Under the pieces are notes generated by a model. That model saw only the letters and a program-made list of their open reading frames with translations, had not been told where the DNA came from and ran no database searches. Below are positions 1 through 6,821 of a stretch of 8,053 bases of DNA, one piece after another. Source of the DNA: Nanobdellota archaeon. GTDB lineage: Archaea > Nanobdellota > Nanobdellia > Pacearchaeales > GW2011-AR1. Location: the NCBI GenBank assembly GCA_018901375.1, contig JAHIEP010000003.1, positions 1 to 8,053 on the forward strand, written 5' to 3'. Positions within the stretch are counted from its first letter, which is position 1. The number at the start of each line of letters is the position of its first letter. The translations under genes were made by a program, and so were the position numbers.

Positions 1-2160
1 CGTCACCAACAAAACTTCCTGATTCTCCTTCATCGGTTTAACATCAATCAAAGTATCCCCAGTCTCAGCAACCTTAATCGCCTTAATACCTCCCTTCCTC
101 GGATTAGCAAAATTCGAAAGCTCAATCTTCTTAACAACACCCTTCTCCGTCGCCATCATCAAATAATCTGCAAACTTCTTCACCGGCAAAACCGAAGTAA
201 CCTTCTCATCTTTCAACTCAAGCAAATTAACAATCGCCTTACCCTTCGTAGACTTTGCCGACGCTGGAACCTCATAAGCTTTCAACCAATGCACATTCCC
301 TTTATCAGTAAAGAACAACATATAATCATGAGTCGAACAAGTCAACAACTCCTTAACAAAATCGCCCTCCGTCAAATCCGAACCAATCACTCCCTTGCCA
401 CCCCTCTTCTGTTCTTTATACTCCGCCAAATCCAATCTCTTAATATATCCCTTAGAAGTCAGCGTCACAACAACATCTTTCTTATCAACCAAATCCTTCT
501 CCTCAAACTCATCAACCGAACCAACAATCTTAGTCTTCCGATTGTCCCCATACTTAGCCATCAATTCTTCCAAGTCACTCTTAATAATCTTTAAAATCAA
601 ACTCTCGTTACCAAGAATCTTCTGTAACTTTTCAATTAACTCTCTCAGCCCTTTATCCTCGCTGTTCAACTTCTCAAACTCCAAAGAAGTAATCTGGTGC
701 AATCTCATTTCCAAAATAGCCTCAACCTGCTTATCGCTCAAACTATATTTAGTCTTCAACTGACTCGCAGCCTCGATCTTACCCCGAGCCGCCCTAATCA
801 AACGAACAACCTCATCAATATTCGACTGAGCAACAATCAAACCTTCAACAATATGCAACCGAGCCTGCGCCTTCTTTAAATCGAATTCCTTGGTCTTCCT
901 AATAATCCCCTGTCGATGAGAAACATAAACCTTAATATATTCCCTCAAAGTCAACAGCTTCGGAACATGTCCAACTAAAGCCAACATATTCGCGTTAAAC
1001 GAAACCCTCAACTGAGTATACTTATACAACCGATTCAAAGTAAACTTCGCCTCAGCGTCCCTCCTCAACTCAATAACAATTCTAACTTTTCCCTTTGAAG
1101 ACTCATCCCTAATATCAGCAAGGTCCGGCAACTTCTTATCCCGAGCCATCGTAGCAATCTGCTCAACCAAAGTAGCCTTATTCACCTGATAAGGAATCTC
1201 CGTAATAATAATCTTCGTCTTACTCTTAGCAGTCTTCGACTCCTCAATAATAGCCTTACCATCCAAAATCAACCTACCCCTACCCTCAGTATAAATTCTC
1301 TTAATCTCACCACTAACACTTCCACCCGTCGGAAAGTCCGGAGCCTTAATCGCCGCAATCAACTCTTTATCATCACATTCAGGATTTTCCAAATAAGTCA
1401 AAATAGAATTACAAGTATTATTCAAATTATGTGGCGGAATATTCGTAGCCATACCAACCGCAATACCAGAAGCCCCATTCAAAAACAAGTTCGGCAACTT
1501 CCCCGGCATAACAATCGGCTCATCTAAACTATTGTCATAATTCTTCATCATCGGAACGGTATCCTTATCAATGTCAAGCAAAATCTCATCACTAATCTTT
1601 TCCATCTTCGCCTCGGTATACCTAGACGCAGCCGCATTGTCCCCGTCCATGCTACCAAAATTTCCCTGCCCAATAACTAATGGATACCTCAAACTCCAAC
1701 TCTGCGCCATCCTAACCATAGCATCGTAAATCGAAGCATCGCCATGTGGATGATACTTACCCATAACGTCCCCGACGATACGTCCCGACTTCTTAGTCTG
1801 CTTGCTATGAGTAACTCCCATCTCATTCATTCCCCAAAGAATCCTACGATGAACCGGCTTCAAACCATCCTCCGCCGACGGCAAAGCCCTAGCAACAATA
1901 ACCGACATAGCATAATTCAAATAAGCCTCACGCATCTCAGACGAAATCTCAGCATCAATTAATTCCTTAGCCTGAACAGTCACCTTCATAGCCTCACGCT
2001 TTTGCGAAACAGAAATTGACGAATCATTAACAATTTCTTCATCCTCCTCGTCATCTTCATCGCTACTCTGAACAGTCTCAGCTTCAACATCAGCATCATC
2101 ATTCTCAACCGAATCTGAATCTTCTTCCATCTTATCCTCATCAAAATCTTCTTCACTCAT
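1..2160 (-). CDS. gyrA: DNA gyrase subunit A, 3'-truncated by window edge
   Basis: GyrA is the DNA-breaking and rejoining subunit of the A2B2 gyrase, which introduces negative supercoils using ATP. The frame is open for 720 codons from the ATG at 2160 to the left edge, so roughly 150 C-terminal residues are probably missing. Visible in order are an acidic tail (about residues 2-46), a breakage-reunion domain with YAMSVIVARALP, DGLKPVHRRIL and GKYHPHGD (about 135-141), and the catalytic tyrosine Y181 in AAASRYTE. Further on are the coiled-coil and dimer-gate region with VEAILEMRL, then the start of the beta-pinwheel domain. The GyrA box QKRGGKG lies at residues 584-590 and marks gyrase rather than topoisomerase IV. 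The start is supported by GGAGG at 2171-2175, 10 nt upstream, and by the ATGA overlap with the NYN gene. The residue matching E. coli Ser83 is Ala142. Codons favour AAG, GAG and TTG, unlike the intein. Confidence 0.97.
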   Translation of the reverse strand, partial: MSEEDFDEDKMEEDSDSVENDDADVEAETVQSSDEDDEEDEEIVNDSSISVSQKREAMKVTVQAKELIDAEISSEMREAYLNYAMSVIVARALPSAEDGLKPVHRRILWGMNEMGVTHSKQTKKSGRIVGDVMGKYHPHGDASIYDAMVRMAQSWSLRYPLVIGQGNFGSMDGDNAAASRYTEAKMEKISDEILLDIDKDTVPMMKNYDNSLDEPIVMPGKLPNLFLNGASGIAVGMATNIPPHNLNNTCNSILTYLENPECDDKELIAAIKAPDFPTGGSVSGEIKRIYTEGRGRLILDGKAIIEESKTAKSKTKIIITEIPYQVNKATLVEQIATMARDKKLPDLADIRDESSKGKVRIVIELRRDAEAKFTLNRLYKYTQLRVSFNANMLALVGHVPKLLTLREYIKVYVSHRQGIIRKTKEFDLKKAQARLHIVEGLIVAQSNIDEVVRLIRAARGKIEAASQLKTKYSLSDKQVEAILEMRLHQITSLEFEKLNSEDKGLRELIEKLQKILGNESLILKIIKSDLEELMAKYGDNRKTKIVGSVDEFEEKDLVDKKDVVVTLTSKGYIKRLDLAEYKEQKRGGKGVIGSDLTEGDFVKELLTCSTHDYMLFFTDKGNVHWLKAYEVPASAKSTKGKAIVNLLELKDEKVTSVLPVKKFADYLMMATEKGVVKKIELSNFANPRKGGIKAIKVAETGDTLIDVKPMKENQEVLLVT

Positions 2161-2768
2161 CTTCTAATTTCCTCCAAATGCTCACTCAAATTTATATACT
2201 CATCTGCGATTCTTTTTAATTCCTTACTAACCCTTCCTTCAAAATTAGCAACAACAACTCTTTTACCATTATCTTTCATTCTAAACAAACAATCCATTAA
2301 ATCTTTATCTCCTGAAATCAAAATAAAAACATCATAATTACTCGATAAACCATGCCAAATAATATCCGAAGCAATCCTCACATCAATACCTTTCTCAAAA
2401 ACCCTCCCAGCGATACTACCCAAAGGCTTCGTAACAACATCAACATTTAATTTCATTTCTAGATAATCCAAAAAACCTTTTTGCTTGTTATAATTCTTTA
2501 TTTTATCTTTATCTCCACCAATTTTCGGAACACCAGTATAATAATAAACTCTAATCAAATCATAATCTTTACTCAAAAATTTAATCAACTTTTCGTAGCT
2601 CAATTCAAGTCCAGAATTCTTAGCACCATGAAACAAATTCCCACCATCAATAAAAATCATCAGACGCTTAGAAATGGTATTAAAGAGGGTCAAAGATTGC
2701 TCTTCGCCCCCTCGAGTATTACTCTTATAAGAAGACTCATTATTATTTAAACTTTTCGCATCATTCAT
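2157..2768 (-). CDS. NYN/LabA-like PIN-fold domain protein, putative ribonuclease
   Basis: This 203-residue protein looks like a NYN-domain (LabA/DUF88) member of the PIN-like nuclease superfamily. These are typically metal-dependent ribonucleases using a cluster of aspartates. The family pattern is clear: FIDGGNLFHG (D41, N44), then KGIDVRIASD (D129, D135), then ILISGDKDLMD (D154, D156) followed by a GKRVVV strand. The first 35 or so residues are polar low complexity and not part of the fold. No signal peptide or membrane segment is seen, so it should be cytoplasmic. The start has GGGAGG at 2778-2783, 9 nt upstream. It overlaps the zinc-ribbon gene upstream by 4 bp and gyrA downstream by 4 bp, both as ATGA, so it is probably made in step with them. 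Its codons are richer in AAA and TTA than those of gyrA. The fold is fairly sure; the substrate and any link to gyrase are unknown. Confidence 0.85.
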   Translation of the reverse strand: MNDAKSLNNNESSYKSNTRGGEEQSLTLFNTISKRLMIFIDGGNLFHGAKNSGLELSYEKLIKFLSKDYDLIRVYYYTGVPKIGGDKDKIKNYNKQKGFLDYLEMKLNVDVVTKPLGSIAGRVFEKGIDVRIASDIIWHGLSSNYDVFILISGDKDLMDCLFRMKDNGKRVVVANFEGRVSKELKRIADEYINLSEHLEEIRR

Positions 2769-3121
2769 TTTTTCCTACCTCCCTTAATTTTCTTGACAAC
2801 TTTCTTCTCTTTAACATTTTTCTTTTTCAAACTCACAACAGCCTTGCCCGATGAATCCAGAACTTTGCCTTTCAAAGGTACACTCGGTATAGTTCCCTTC
2901 TTAGAGGGTACACTATTACGTGCAGCTAAATCCCCCTTCGTCGTCGTCAAAATAGGAAAACTCTGCATTTCAAATCCACAATCCAAACATCTCTGATTAG
3001 GAATAAGTCCAAATGCATTAGCCAACCCCATAACATACTTAACTTTAACAGATTTACACTTCGGACAAAACCGAACACTAATCTTCTTATCACATTCACA
3101 AACCCCACAATCACGTTCCAT
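2765..3121 (-). CDS. Small zinc-ribbon protein with basic tail, function unknown
   Basis: The protein has 118 residues from the ATG at 3121. The frame extends six codons upstream to a TTG at 3139, but GGGAGGAA (3130-3137) then lies inside the coding region, ideally spaced for the ATG. Cysteines occur as CGVCEC (C5, C8, C10), CPKC (C19, C22) and CLDC (C45, C48). The last two pairs, 22 residues apart, look like a zinc ribbon. Between them is a conserved-looking stretch, VMGLANAFGLIPNQRC, with a GFE and FPIL after the second knuckle. From about residue 67 the chain is low complexity and ends in a very lysine-rich tail suited to nucleic acid or ribosome contact. No catalytic motif is seen. It lies between gyrB and the NYN gene and overlaps the NYN start by 4 bp. 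It could be an RNA- or DNA-binding partner of the NYN protein; that is inference. Confidence 0.8.
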   Translation of the reverse strand: MERDCGVCECDKKISVRFCPKCKSVKVKYVMGLANAFGLIPNQRCLDCGFEMQSFPILTTTKGDLAARNSVPSKKGTIPSVPLKGKVLDSSGKAVVSLKKKNVKEKKVVKKIKGGRKK

Positions 3122-3129
3122 CTTAAATT

Positions 3130-3137
3130 TTCCTCCC
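3130..3137 (-). promoter_or_regulatory. Shine-Dalgarno of the zinc-ribbon gene (decides the start)
   Basis: The minus strand reads GGGAGGAA eight nucleotides before the ATG at 3121. This fixes that ATG as the start rather than the in-frame TTG at 3139. Confidence 0.8.
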
Positions 3138-3146
3138 AAACAGGAA
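3130..3146 (-). promoter_or_regulatory. Possible hairpin hiding the zinc-ribbon SD
   Basis: On the minus strand TTCCT (3142-3146) can pair perfectly with AGGAA (3130-3134) across a 7-nt loop, covering part of the Shine-Dalgarno. The stem is short and may only matter together with ribosomes arriving from gyrB. It would be a simple way to couple translation of the two genes. Pairing is seen; a role is inference. Confidence 0.35.
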
Positions 3147-3150
3147 GTTG

Positions 3151-3172
3151 GTAAGAAACCTTGGTTTCTTAC
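3151..3172 (-). repeat. Perfect 10-bp inverted repeat over the gyrB stop codon
   Basis: GTAAGAAACC and GGTTTCTTAC are perfect complements separated by only 2 nt, and the gyrB TAA (3171-3169) sits inside the first arm. As RNA it would fold as a 9-bp stem with a 4-nt loop. No U-tract follows, so it is not a usual intrinsic terminator. It may be an RNA stability or processing element, or a protein site on DNA. Confidence 0.7.
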
Positions 3173-6100
3173 AAATCCACCTCCGCCTTATCCGCATTCT
3201 CTTCAATAAAAGCTCGACGAGGCGCAACCGCATCCCCCATCAACAAACTAAATGTTTCATCCGCCTCAACACCATCCTCAATCGAAACCTGCTTCAACCG
3301 CCTAGTCTTCGGATTCATCGTCGTATCCCACAACTGCTCATCGTTCATTTCACCCAAACCTTTGAACCGACTAACTTCCAACTTCCCACCAAGCTCAATT
3401 GACTTCGCCTTCAGCTCCTCACTATTATAAACATAATACTCCTTCATCCCTTTCTTAATTTTATAAAACGGAGCAACAGCGACGAAGATATGCCCCTCTT
3501 CAATCAACTGCGGAACATACCGATAAAACAGCGTCAACATCAAAGCCTTAATATGCTGTCCATCAACATCCGCATCAGTATTATGACAACAAAGTCCACC
3601 AAACCCGGCAATAAAATTCTCATCCTCCTCCACCGAAAAATCATATACAAGCCCACCACTTGCCTTCACTTCTTTAACCGACCTAACAGGCAACCCAATC
3701 AAATCACCAGAAATATCTTTATACTTTTGATTAACCGATTTATGCAAAGACTCCACCTTCCTATCAAGATGTCCAGAATTCTTATGACTTCCCCAAACTT
3801 TTTTCAATTTCATAATATCTTCCCTAGAACTAACCGAAACAATATAAGCCCTATTTCTTGACTTTATCAAGCTATTCTCCGAAGGTTCCTTTTCACTAAC
3901 AGAACCCACAACGCCAAAAGAAGACAACAAATAAATTAACTGATTAGCCATATCCTTTGAAGTAGTTGTAAAAGAAATATTATTCTTAGACAAAGTCCCA
4001 TCTCCCAAAAAATACATTCTCAAAAATTCTAATTGTAATTCTTTAGAAACATTAAAAATTATATTAGGAAATACTTTATTATCAGACCTATACTCCCTAA
4101 ATCCAAATATGGACTGCCACACCAACGTCGCCACCCTATTCACAAGTTTCAATTCATCACACCCCTGCGCACTTTTAGACAACTTAGGTTCTACTCCAAA
4201 TATATTATAATAACTCCCAATCAACTCTTCAACTAAATTTCCATTATTATTACCTATAGAACACCTTATCCCATTCTGTTCAGAACAAGAACCCTCAGCT
4301 AACCAAAATCCAATCAACCCCAGAAGACTTTTATCAATTCTAATAAATCTATTAATTCCCTTATTAGCATAATGAGCAGGACATATCCTAACATCCCCCA
4401 ACTCTTTAATATCCTCTAATGACAAATCAGAAAATTCAACATAGTCCTTAACAAGATTCCTGCCTGAATTTTTATATTGACTATTCCATACTTTTTCTAA
4501 TACAGAATCTTTTATTTTTACCTTGGACATCACCTCAGCCTCATCCAAATCTAATAATTTTAAATACTTTTTAAACAAATCAAGGGAAGGTTTATTTTTC
4601 CCACTTTCCCAATCATAATAAACACAAGGTTGCTTTACCCCAAGCTTCCTACAAATATATTTTTGCGAAAACCCTTTCTCTTTCCTTCGTCTGATAATCA
4701 TACTTCTAATCTCATTCGGAATCCCAATTCTTTTATCGATTAACTTATTATTTCCCTTATGTCTCTCGACAACCCTTTTCTTCAACAACTCCTCGACACT
4801 CCTTCCACGAACATATACCTTCTCCCTAATACTCCCAGCATTTTTCAAGAGCAACTCCAAAACATCAATACCCTCACTCTCTCCCTCTCTAAATAAAGAC
4901 AAACTTTTGGGAGCAACAATCATATCCCCCTGCCCTATTTCATCTCCTTTCTTTAAAACAATTTTATTTTTTTCATAAACAAAAACGCTATGTGAAGATG
5001 TAATCTTAACACTCCTCCCATAAGAAGTTACAATCTCATGCATACCTTCATCAATCGTATGAGATATAACAGATTTAATTTTCTTAAATTTTGTTTTTTT
5101 ATCCTTTAACCCAAAACACAAAACCTCATATAAAGAACAATCAATATTATCTTTTTTACACCTATCAATAAATTCTCCAATCTTTACAAACAAAATTTCT
5201 CCTGAAGAATTTCTAACAAAAGTTGCTTCCTCCCCATCAACACTCATAATTATAATTTTATTATACCGCAACTTCGTAATATCAAACTGGTCACCGACGC
5301 TAGTTCCAATAGCAGTAATCATATTCGAAATCATCTCCGACGCCAAAGCCCTAGAAGCATTCGACTTTTCAACATTCAAAATCTTACCACGCAATGGCAA
5401 AATCGCCTGAGTCTCTCGGTCCCGTCCACCCTTAGCAGTACCACCAGCCGAATCACCCTCGACAATATACAATTCAGTCAACTCCCTTCTCTTACTCGAA
5501 CAATCAGACAACTTTCCCGGCAAACCCGAACCAACAGACAAAGCATTCTTCCGCCTAACCAAATCCTTCGCCCTCTTCGCAGCCTCCCTAGCTTTCAAAG
5601 CAGCCGAAGACTTCAGCATTATAGCTTTAGCGACGACAGGGTTCTCTTCAAAAAAATCTTGCAAAGCAGCAGTCGCCATTGAATCAATAATTCCCTTAAT
5701 CTCTCCATTCCCCAACTTCGTCTTCGTCTGCCCTTCAAACTGTGGCTCCGCAATCTTAATCGAAATCACAGCCGTAACACCCTCTCGAACATCGTCCCCA
5801 GTCAACTTCTGACCCTTCTTCAAAATCCCCTTCTTCGTCCCATAATCATTAATCACCCTCGTCAAAGCCGACTTCAAACCAACAACATGAGTCCCACCCT
5901 CAATCGTATTAATCGTATTAACAAACCCTTGAATATTTTCATTATAAGAATCCGAATACTGAATCGCAACCTCAGCGACGGTCCCGTTCTCTTCCCTTTT
6001 AAAATAAATCGGCTTAGTATGAATCGGCTTCCTCGTCTTATTCAACCATTTAACAAACTCAATCAAACCACCCTCGTAATGAAACATCTCTTTCTTCTCA

Positions 6101-6738
6101 CTCTCTCCTCGCAAATCACTAAACGAAATTTTCAAACCCGCATTCAAAAAACAAGTTTCCCTAAATCTCGTCGCCAAAGTTTTATAATCAAATTCCGTCG
6201 TCGAGAAAATAGAATCGTCAGGCAAAAAAGTAACCTTCGTCCCATGCTCCTTAACATCACAACTTCCAATCACCTTAACATCAGCTTTCGGAACACCAAT
6301 CACATAACTTTGCATATAAATTTTCCCATCCTTCTTAACCTTGACAGTCATATCCTTAGACAAAGCAGCGACGACAGAAATACCAACACCATGCAACCCT
6401 CCAGAAACCGCATAAGATTTATTATCAAACTTACCCCCTGCATGCAACTTCGTAACAATAATTTCCATAGCTGCTTTCTTATAAACAGGATGCGCATCAA
6501 CGGGCATTCCCCGACCATCATCCTCGACGACACACGAACCGTCCTTATTCAAAATAACCTTAATCATATTACAAGCCCCAGCCATATGTTCATCAACAGA
6601 ATTATCCGAAACCTCGTATACCATGTGATGCAAGCCATACTTATCAGTAGAACCAATATACATTCCAGGTCTCTTCCGGACCGCCTCCAATCCTTCCAAA
6701 ACCTTAATATCGCTTGCAGAGTAATTATTATTAACCAT
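3169..6738 (-). CDS. gyrB: DNA gyrase subunit B precursor with in-frame intein
   Basis: GyrB is the ATPase and TOPRIM subunit of gyrase. The precursor has 1189 residues; removing the 555-residue intein leaves 634, the short form without the extra C-terminal insertion of E. coli GyrB (804). The GHKL ATPase domain shows YEVSDNSVDE (E42, N46), DDGRGMP (D73) and SGGLHGVGIS (112-121). The transducer has EPQFEGQTKTKLGN with its ATP-sensing lysine (K339). TOPRIM has YIVEGDSAGG (E427) and, after the intein, TDADVDG with the metal-binding aspartates. The tail has RFKGLGEMN and GDAVAPRRAFIEENA. The ATG at 6738 is preferred over the adjacent GTG at 6741 because AGGGA lies 8 nt before the ATG. It opens an operon with the zinc-ribbon, NYN and gyrA genes and has its own TATA-box promoter. 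Active gyrase requires splicing, because the intein splits the TOPRIM active site. Confidence 0.97.
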   Translation of the reverse strand: MVNNNYSASDIKVLEGLEAVRKRPGMYIGSTDKYGLHHMVYEVSDNSVDEHMAGACNMIKVILNKDGSCVVEDDGRGMPVDAHPVYKKAAMEIIVTKLHAGGKFDNKSYAVSGGLHGVGISVVAALSKDMTVKVKKDGKIYMQSYVIGVPKADVKVIGSCDVKEHGTKVTFLPDDSIFSTTEFDYKTLATRFRETCFLNAGLKISFSDLRGESEKKEMFHYEGGLIEFVKWLNKTRKPIHTKPIYFKREENGTVAEVAIQYSDSYNENIQGFVNTINTIEGGTHVVGLKSALTRVINDYGTKKGILKKGQKLTGDDVREGVTAVISIKIAEPQFEGQTKTKLGNGEIKGIIDSMATAALQDFFEENPVVAKAIMLKSSAALKAREAAKRAKDLVRRKNALSVGSGLPGKLSDCSSKRRELTELYIVEGDSAGGTAKGGRDRETQAILPLRGKILNVEKSNASRALASEMISNMITAIGTSVGDQFDITKLRYNKIIIMSVDGEEATFVRNSSGEILFVKIGEFIDRCKKDNIDCSLYEVLCFGLKDKKTKFKKIKSVISHTIDEGMHEIVTSYGRSVKITSSHSVFVYEKNKIVLKKGDEIGQGDMIVAPKSLSLFREGESEGIDVLELLLKNAGSIREKVYVRGRSVEELLKKRVVERHKGNNKLIDKRIGIPNEIRSMIIRRRKEKGFSQKYICRKLGVKQPCVYYDWESGKNKPSLDLFKKYLKLLDLDEAEVMSKVKIKDSVLEKVWNSQYKNSGRNLVKDYVEFSDLSLEDIKELGDVRICPAHYANKGINRFIRIDKSLLGLIGFWLAEGSCSEQNGIRCSIGNNNGNLVEELIGSYYNIFGVEPKLSKSAQGCDELKLVNRVATLVWQSIFGFREYRSDNKVFPNIIFNVSKELQLEFLRMYFLGDGTLSKNNISFTTTSKDMANQLIYLLSSFGVVGSVSEKEPSENSLIKSRNRAYIVSVSSREDIMKLKKVWGSHKNSGHLDRKVESLHKSVNQKYKDISGDLIGLPVRSVKEVKASGGLVYDFSVEEDENFIAGFGGLCCHNTDADVDGQHIKALMLTLFYRYVPQLIEEGHIFVAVAPFYKIKKGMKEYYVYNSEELKAKSIELGGKLEVSRFKGLGEMNDEQLWDTTMNPKTRRLKQVSIEDGVEADETFSLLMGDAVAPRRAFIEENADKAEVDL
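3580..5244 (-). mobile_element. GyrB intein with LAGLIDADG homing endonuclease and HTH insert
   Basis: This 555-residue in-frame protein intron lies between KIIIM and TDADVDG of GyrB. Block A starts at Ser1 (SVDGEEATFV). Block B has ITSSH with T82 and H85. Block F is VYDFSVEEDENFIAG (533-547), and the end is LCCHN with H554 and N555, followed by Thr+1 of the extein. All residues for standard self-splicing are present, with Ser1 and Thr+1 as nucleophiles. The homing endonuclease has two LAGLIDADG motifs, SLLGLIGFWLAEG (306-318, acidic E317) and LEFLRMYFLGDG (405-416, acidic D415), so it is probably a monomeric DOD enzyme and appears intact. An XRE-like HTH lies at about 174-236. Codons lean to AAA, TTA and ATA, unlike the exteins, which fits horizontal arrival by homing. 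Boundaries are secure because the joined exteins restore the GyrB consensus. Confidence 0.95.
4537..4725 (-). other. XRE/Cro-like helix-turn-helix domain inside the intein
   Basis: Intein residues 174-236 read as a compact HTH. The sequence IRRRKEKGFSQKYICRKLGV gives helices 1 and 2; KQPCVYYDWESGKNKPS follows with the typical W-E-x-G-K-x-x-P signature after the recognition helix; and LFKKYLKLLDL closes it. It lies between the N-terminal splicing region and the first LAGLIDADG motif. The likely role is to add DNA contacts for target recognition by the endonuclease. Autoregulation of gyrB is possible but unsupported. Confidence 0.8.
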
Positions 6739-6746
6739 CACAAATA

Positions 6747-6753
6747 TCCCTTT
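6747..6753 (-). promoter_or_regulatory. Shine-Dalgarno of gyrB
   Basis: The minus strand reads AAAGGGA, 8 nt before the ATG at 6738 and only 5 nt before the GTG at 6741. This favours the ATG. It is weaker than the GGGAGG sites of the other genes. Confidence 0.6.
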
Positions 6754-6764
6754 GTAACAACAAA
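6751..6764. promoter_or_regulatory. TTTGT-n4-ACAAA inverted repeat downstream of the TATA box
   Basis: A 5-bp inverted repeat lies about where transcription of gyrB should start. It shares its TTTGT/ACAAA arms with the palindrome upstream of the TATA box, so the two may be a pair of operator sites. In an A/T-rich gap such short arms can also arise by chance. Confidence 0.3.
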
Positions 6765-6775
6765 AACCAAGATTA

Positions 6776-6785
6776 CTTTATAAAC
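6776..6785 (-). promoter_or_regulatory. Archaeal TATA box for the gyrB operon
   Basis: The minus strand reads GTTTATAAAG, close to the archaeal TATA-box consensus. Transcription would be expected to begin about 25-27 bp downstream, near 6753-6756, leaving a leader of roughly 15-18 nt that just holds the gyrB Shine-Dalgarno. The position, after the T-tracts of the ribosomal block, fits the promoter of a separate operon. Confidence 0.7.
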
Positions 6786-6786
6786 A

Positions 6787-6799
6787 TTTGTGTCACAAA
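6787..6799. promoter_or_regulatory. 13-bp palindrome abutting the gyrB TATA box, candidate operator
   Basis: TTTGTGTCACAAA is a perfect palindrome with 6-bp arms around one central base. It sits immediately upstream of the TATA box, where transcription factor B contacts the BRE element. A dimeric regulator bound here could block or assist initiation. The regulator is not identified. Confidence 0.45.
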
Positions 6800-6821
6800 A
6801 ATCAAAATCACCGACGCTGTT

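Noticed and set aside
289..879. Overlapping plus-strand frames across gyrA
   Set aside because: Low-complexity shadows opposite a clearly conserved GyrA coding region, with no start signals or motifs.
3122..3139. TTG at 3139 as start of the zinc-ribbon gene
   Set aside because: It would place the Shine-Dalgarno inside the coding region; the ATG at 3121 is correctly spaced from GGGAGGAA.
3151..3172. Hairpin after gyrB as an intrinsic terminator
   Set aside because: No T-tract follows on the transcribed strand, and the downstream genes are tightly coupled without another visible promoter.
6348..6533. 61-codon minus-strand frame inside gyrB
   Set aside because: It lies in another frame within the GyrB ATPase domain and has no Shine-Dalgarno or recognisable motif.
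5887..6783. 298-codon plus-strand open frame
   Set aside because: It runs antisense to the GyrB ATPase domain. The protein looks like random Asn/Ile/Arg-rich sequence with no motif, a by-product of the codon bias of the true minus-strand gene.
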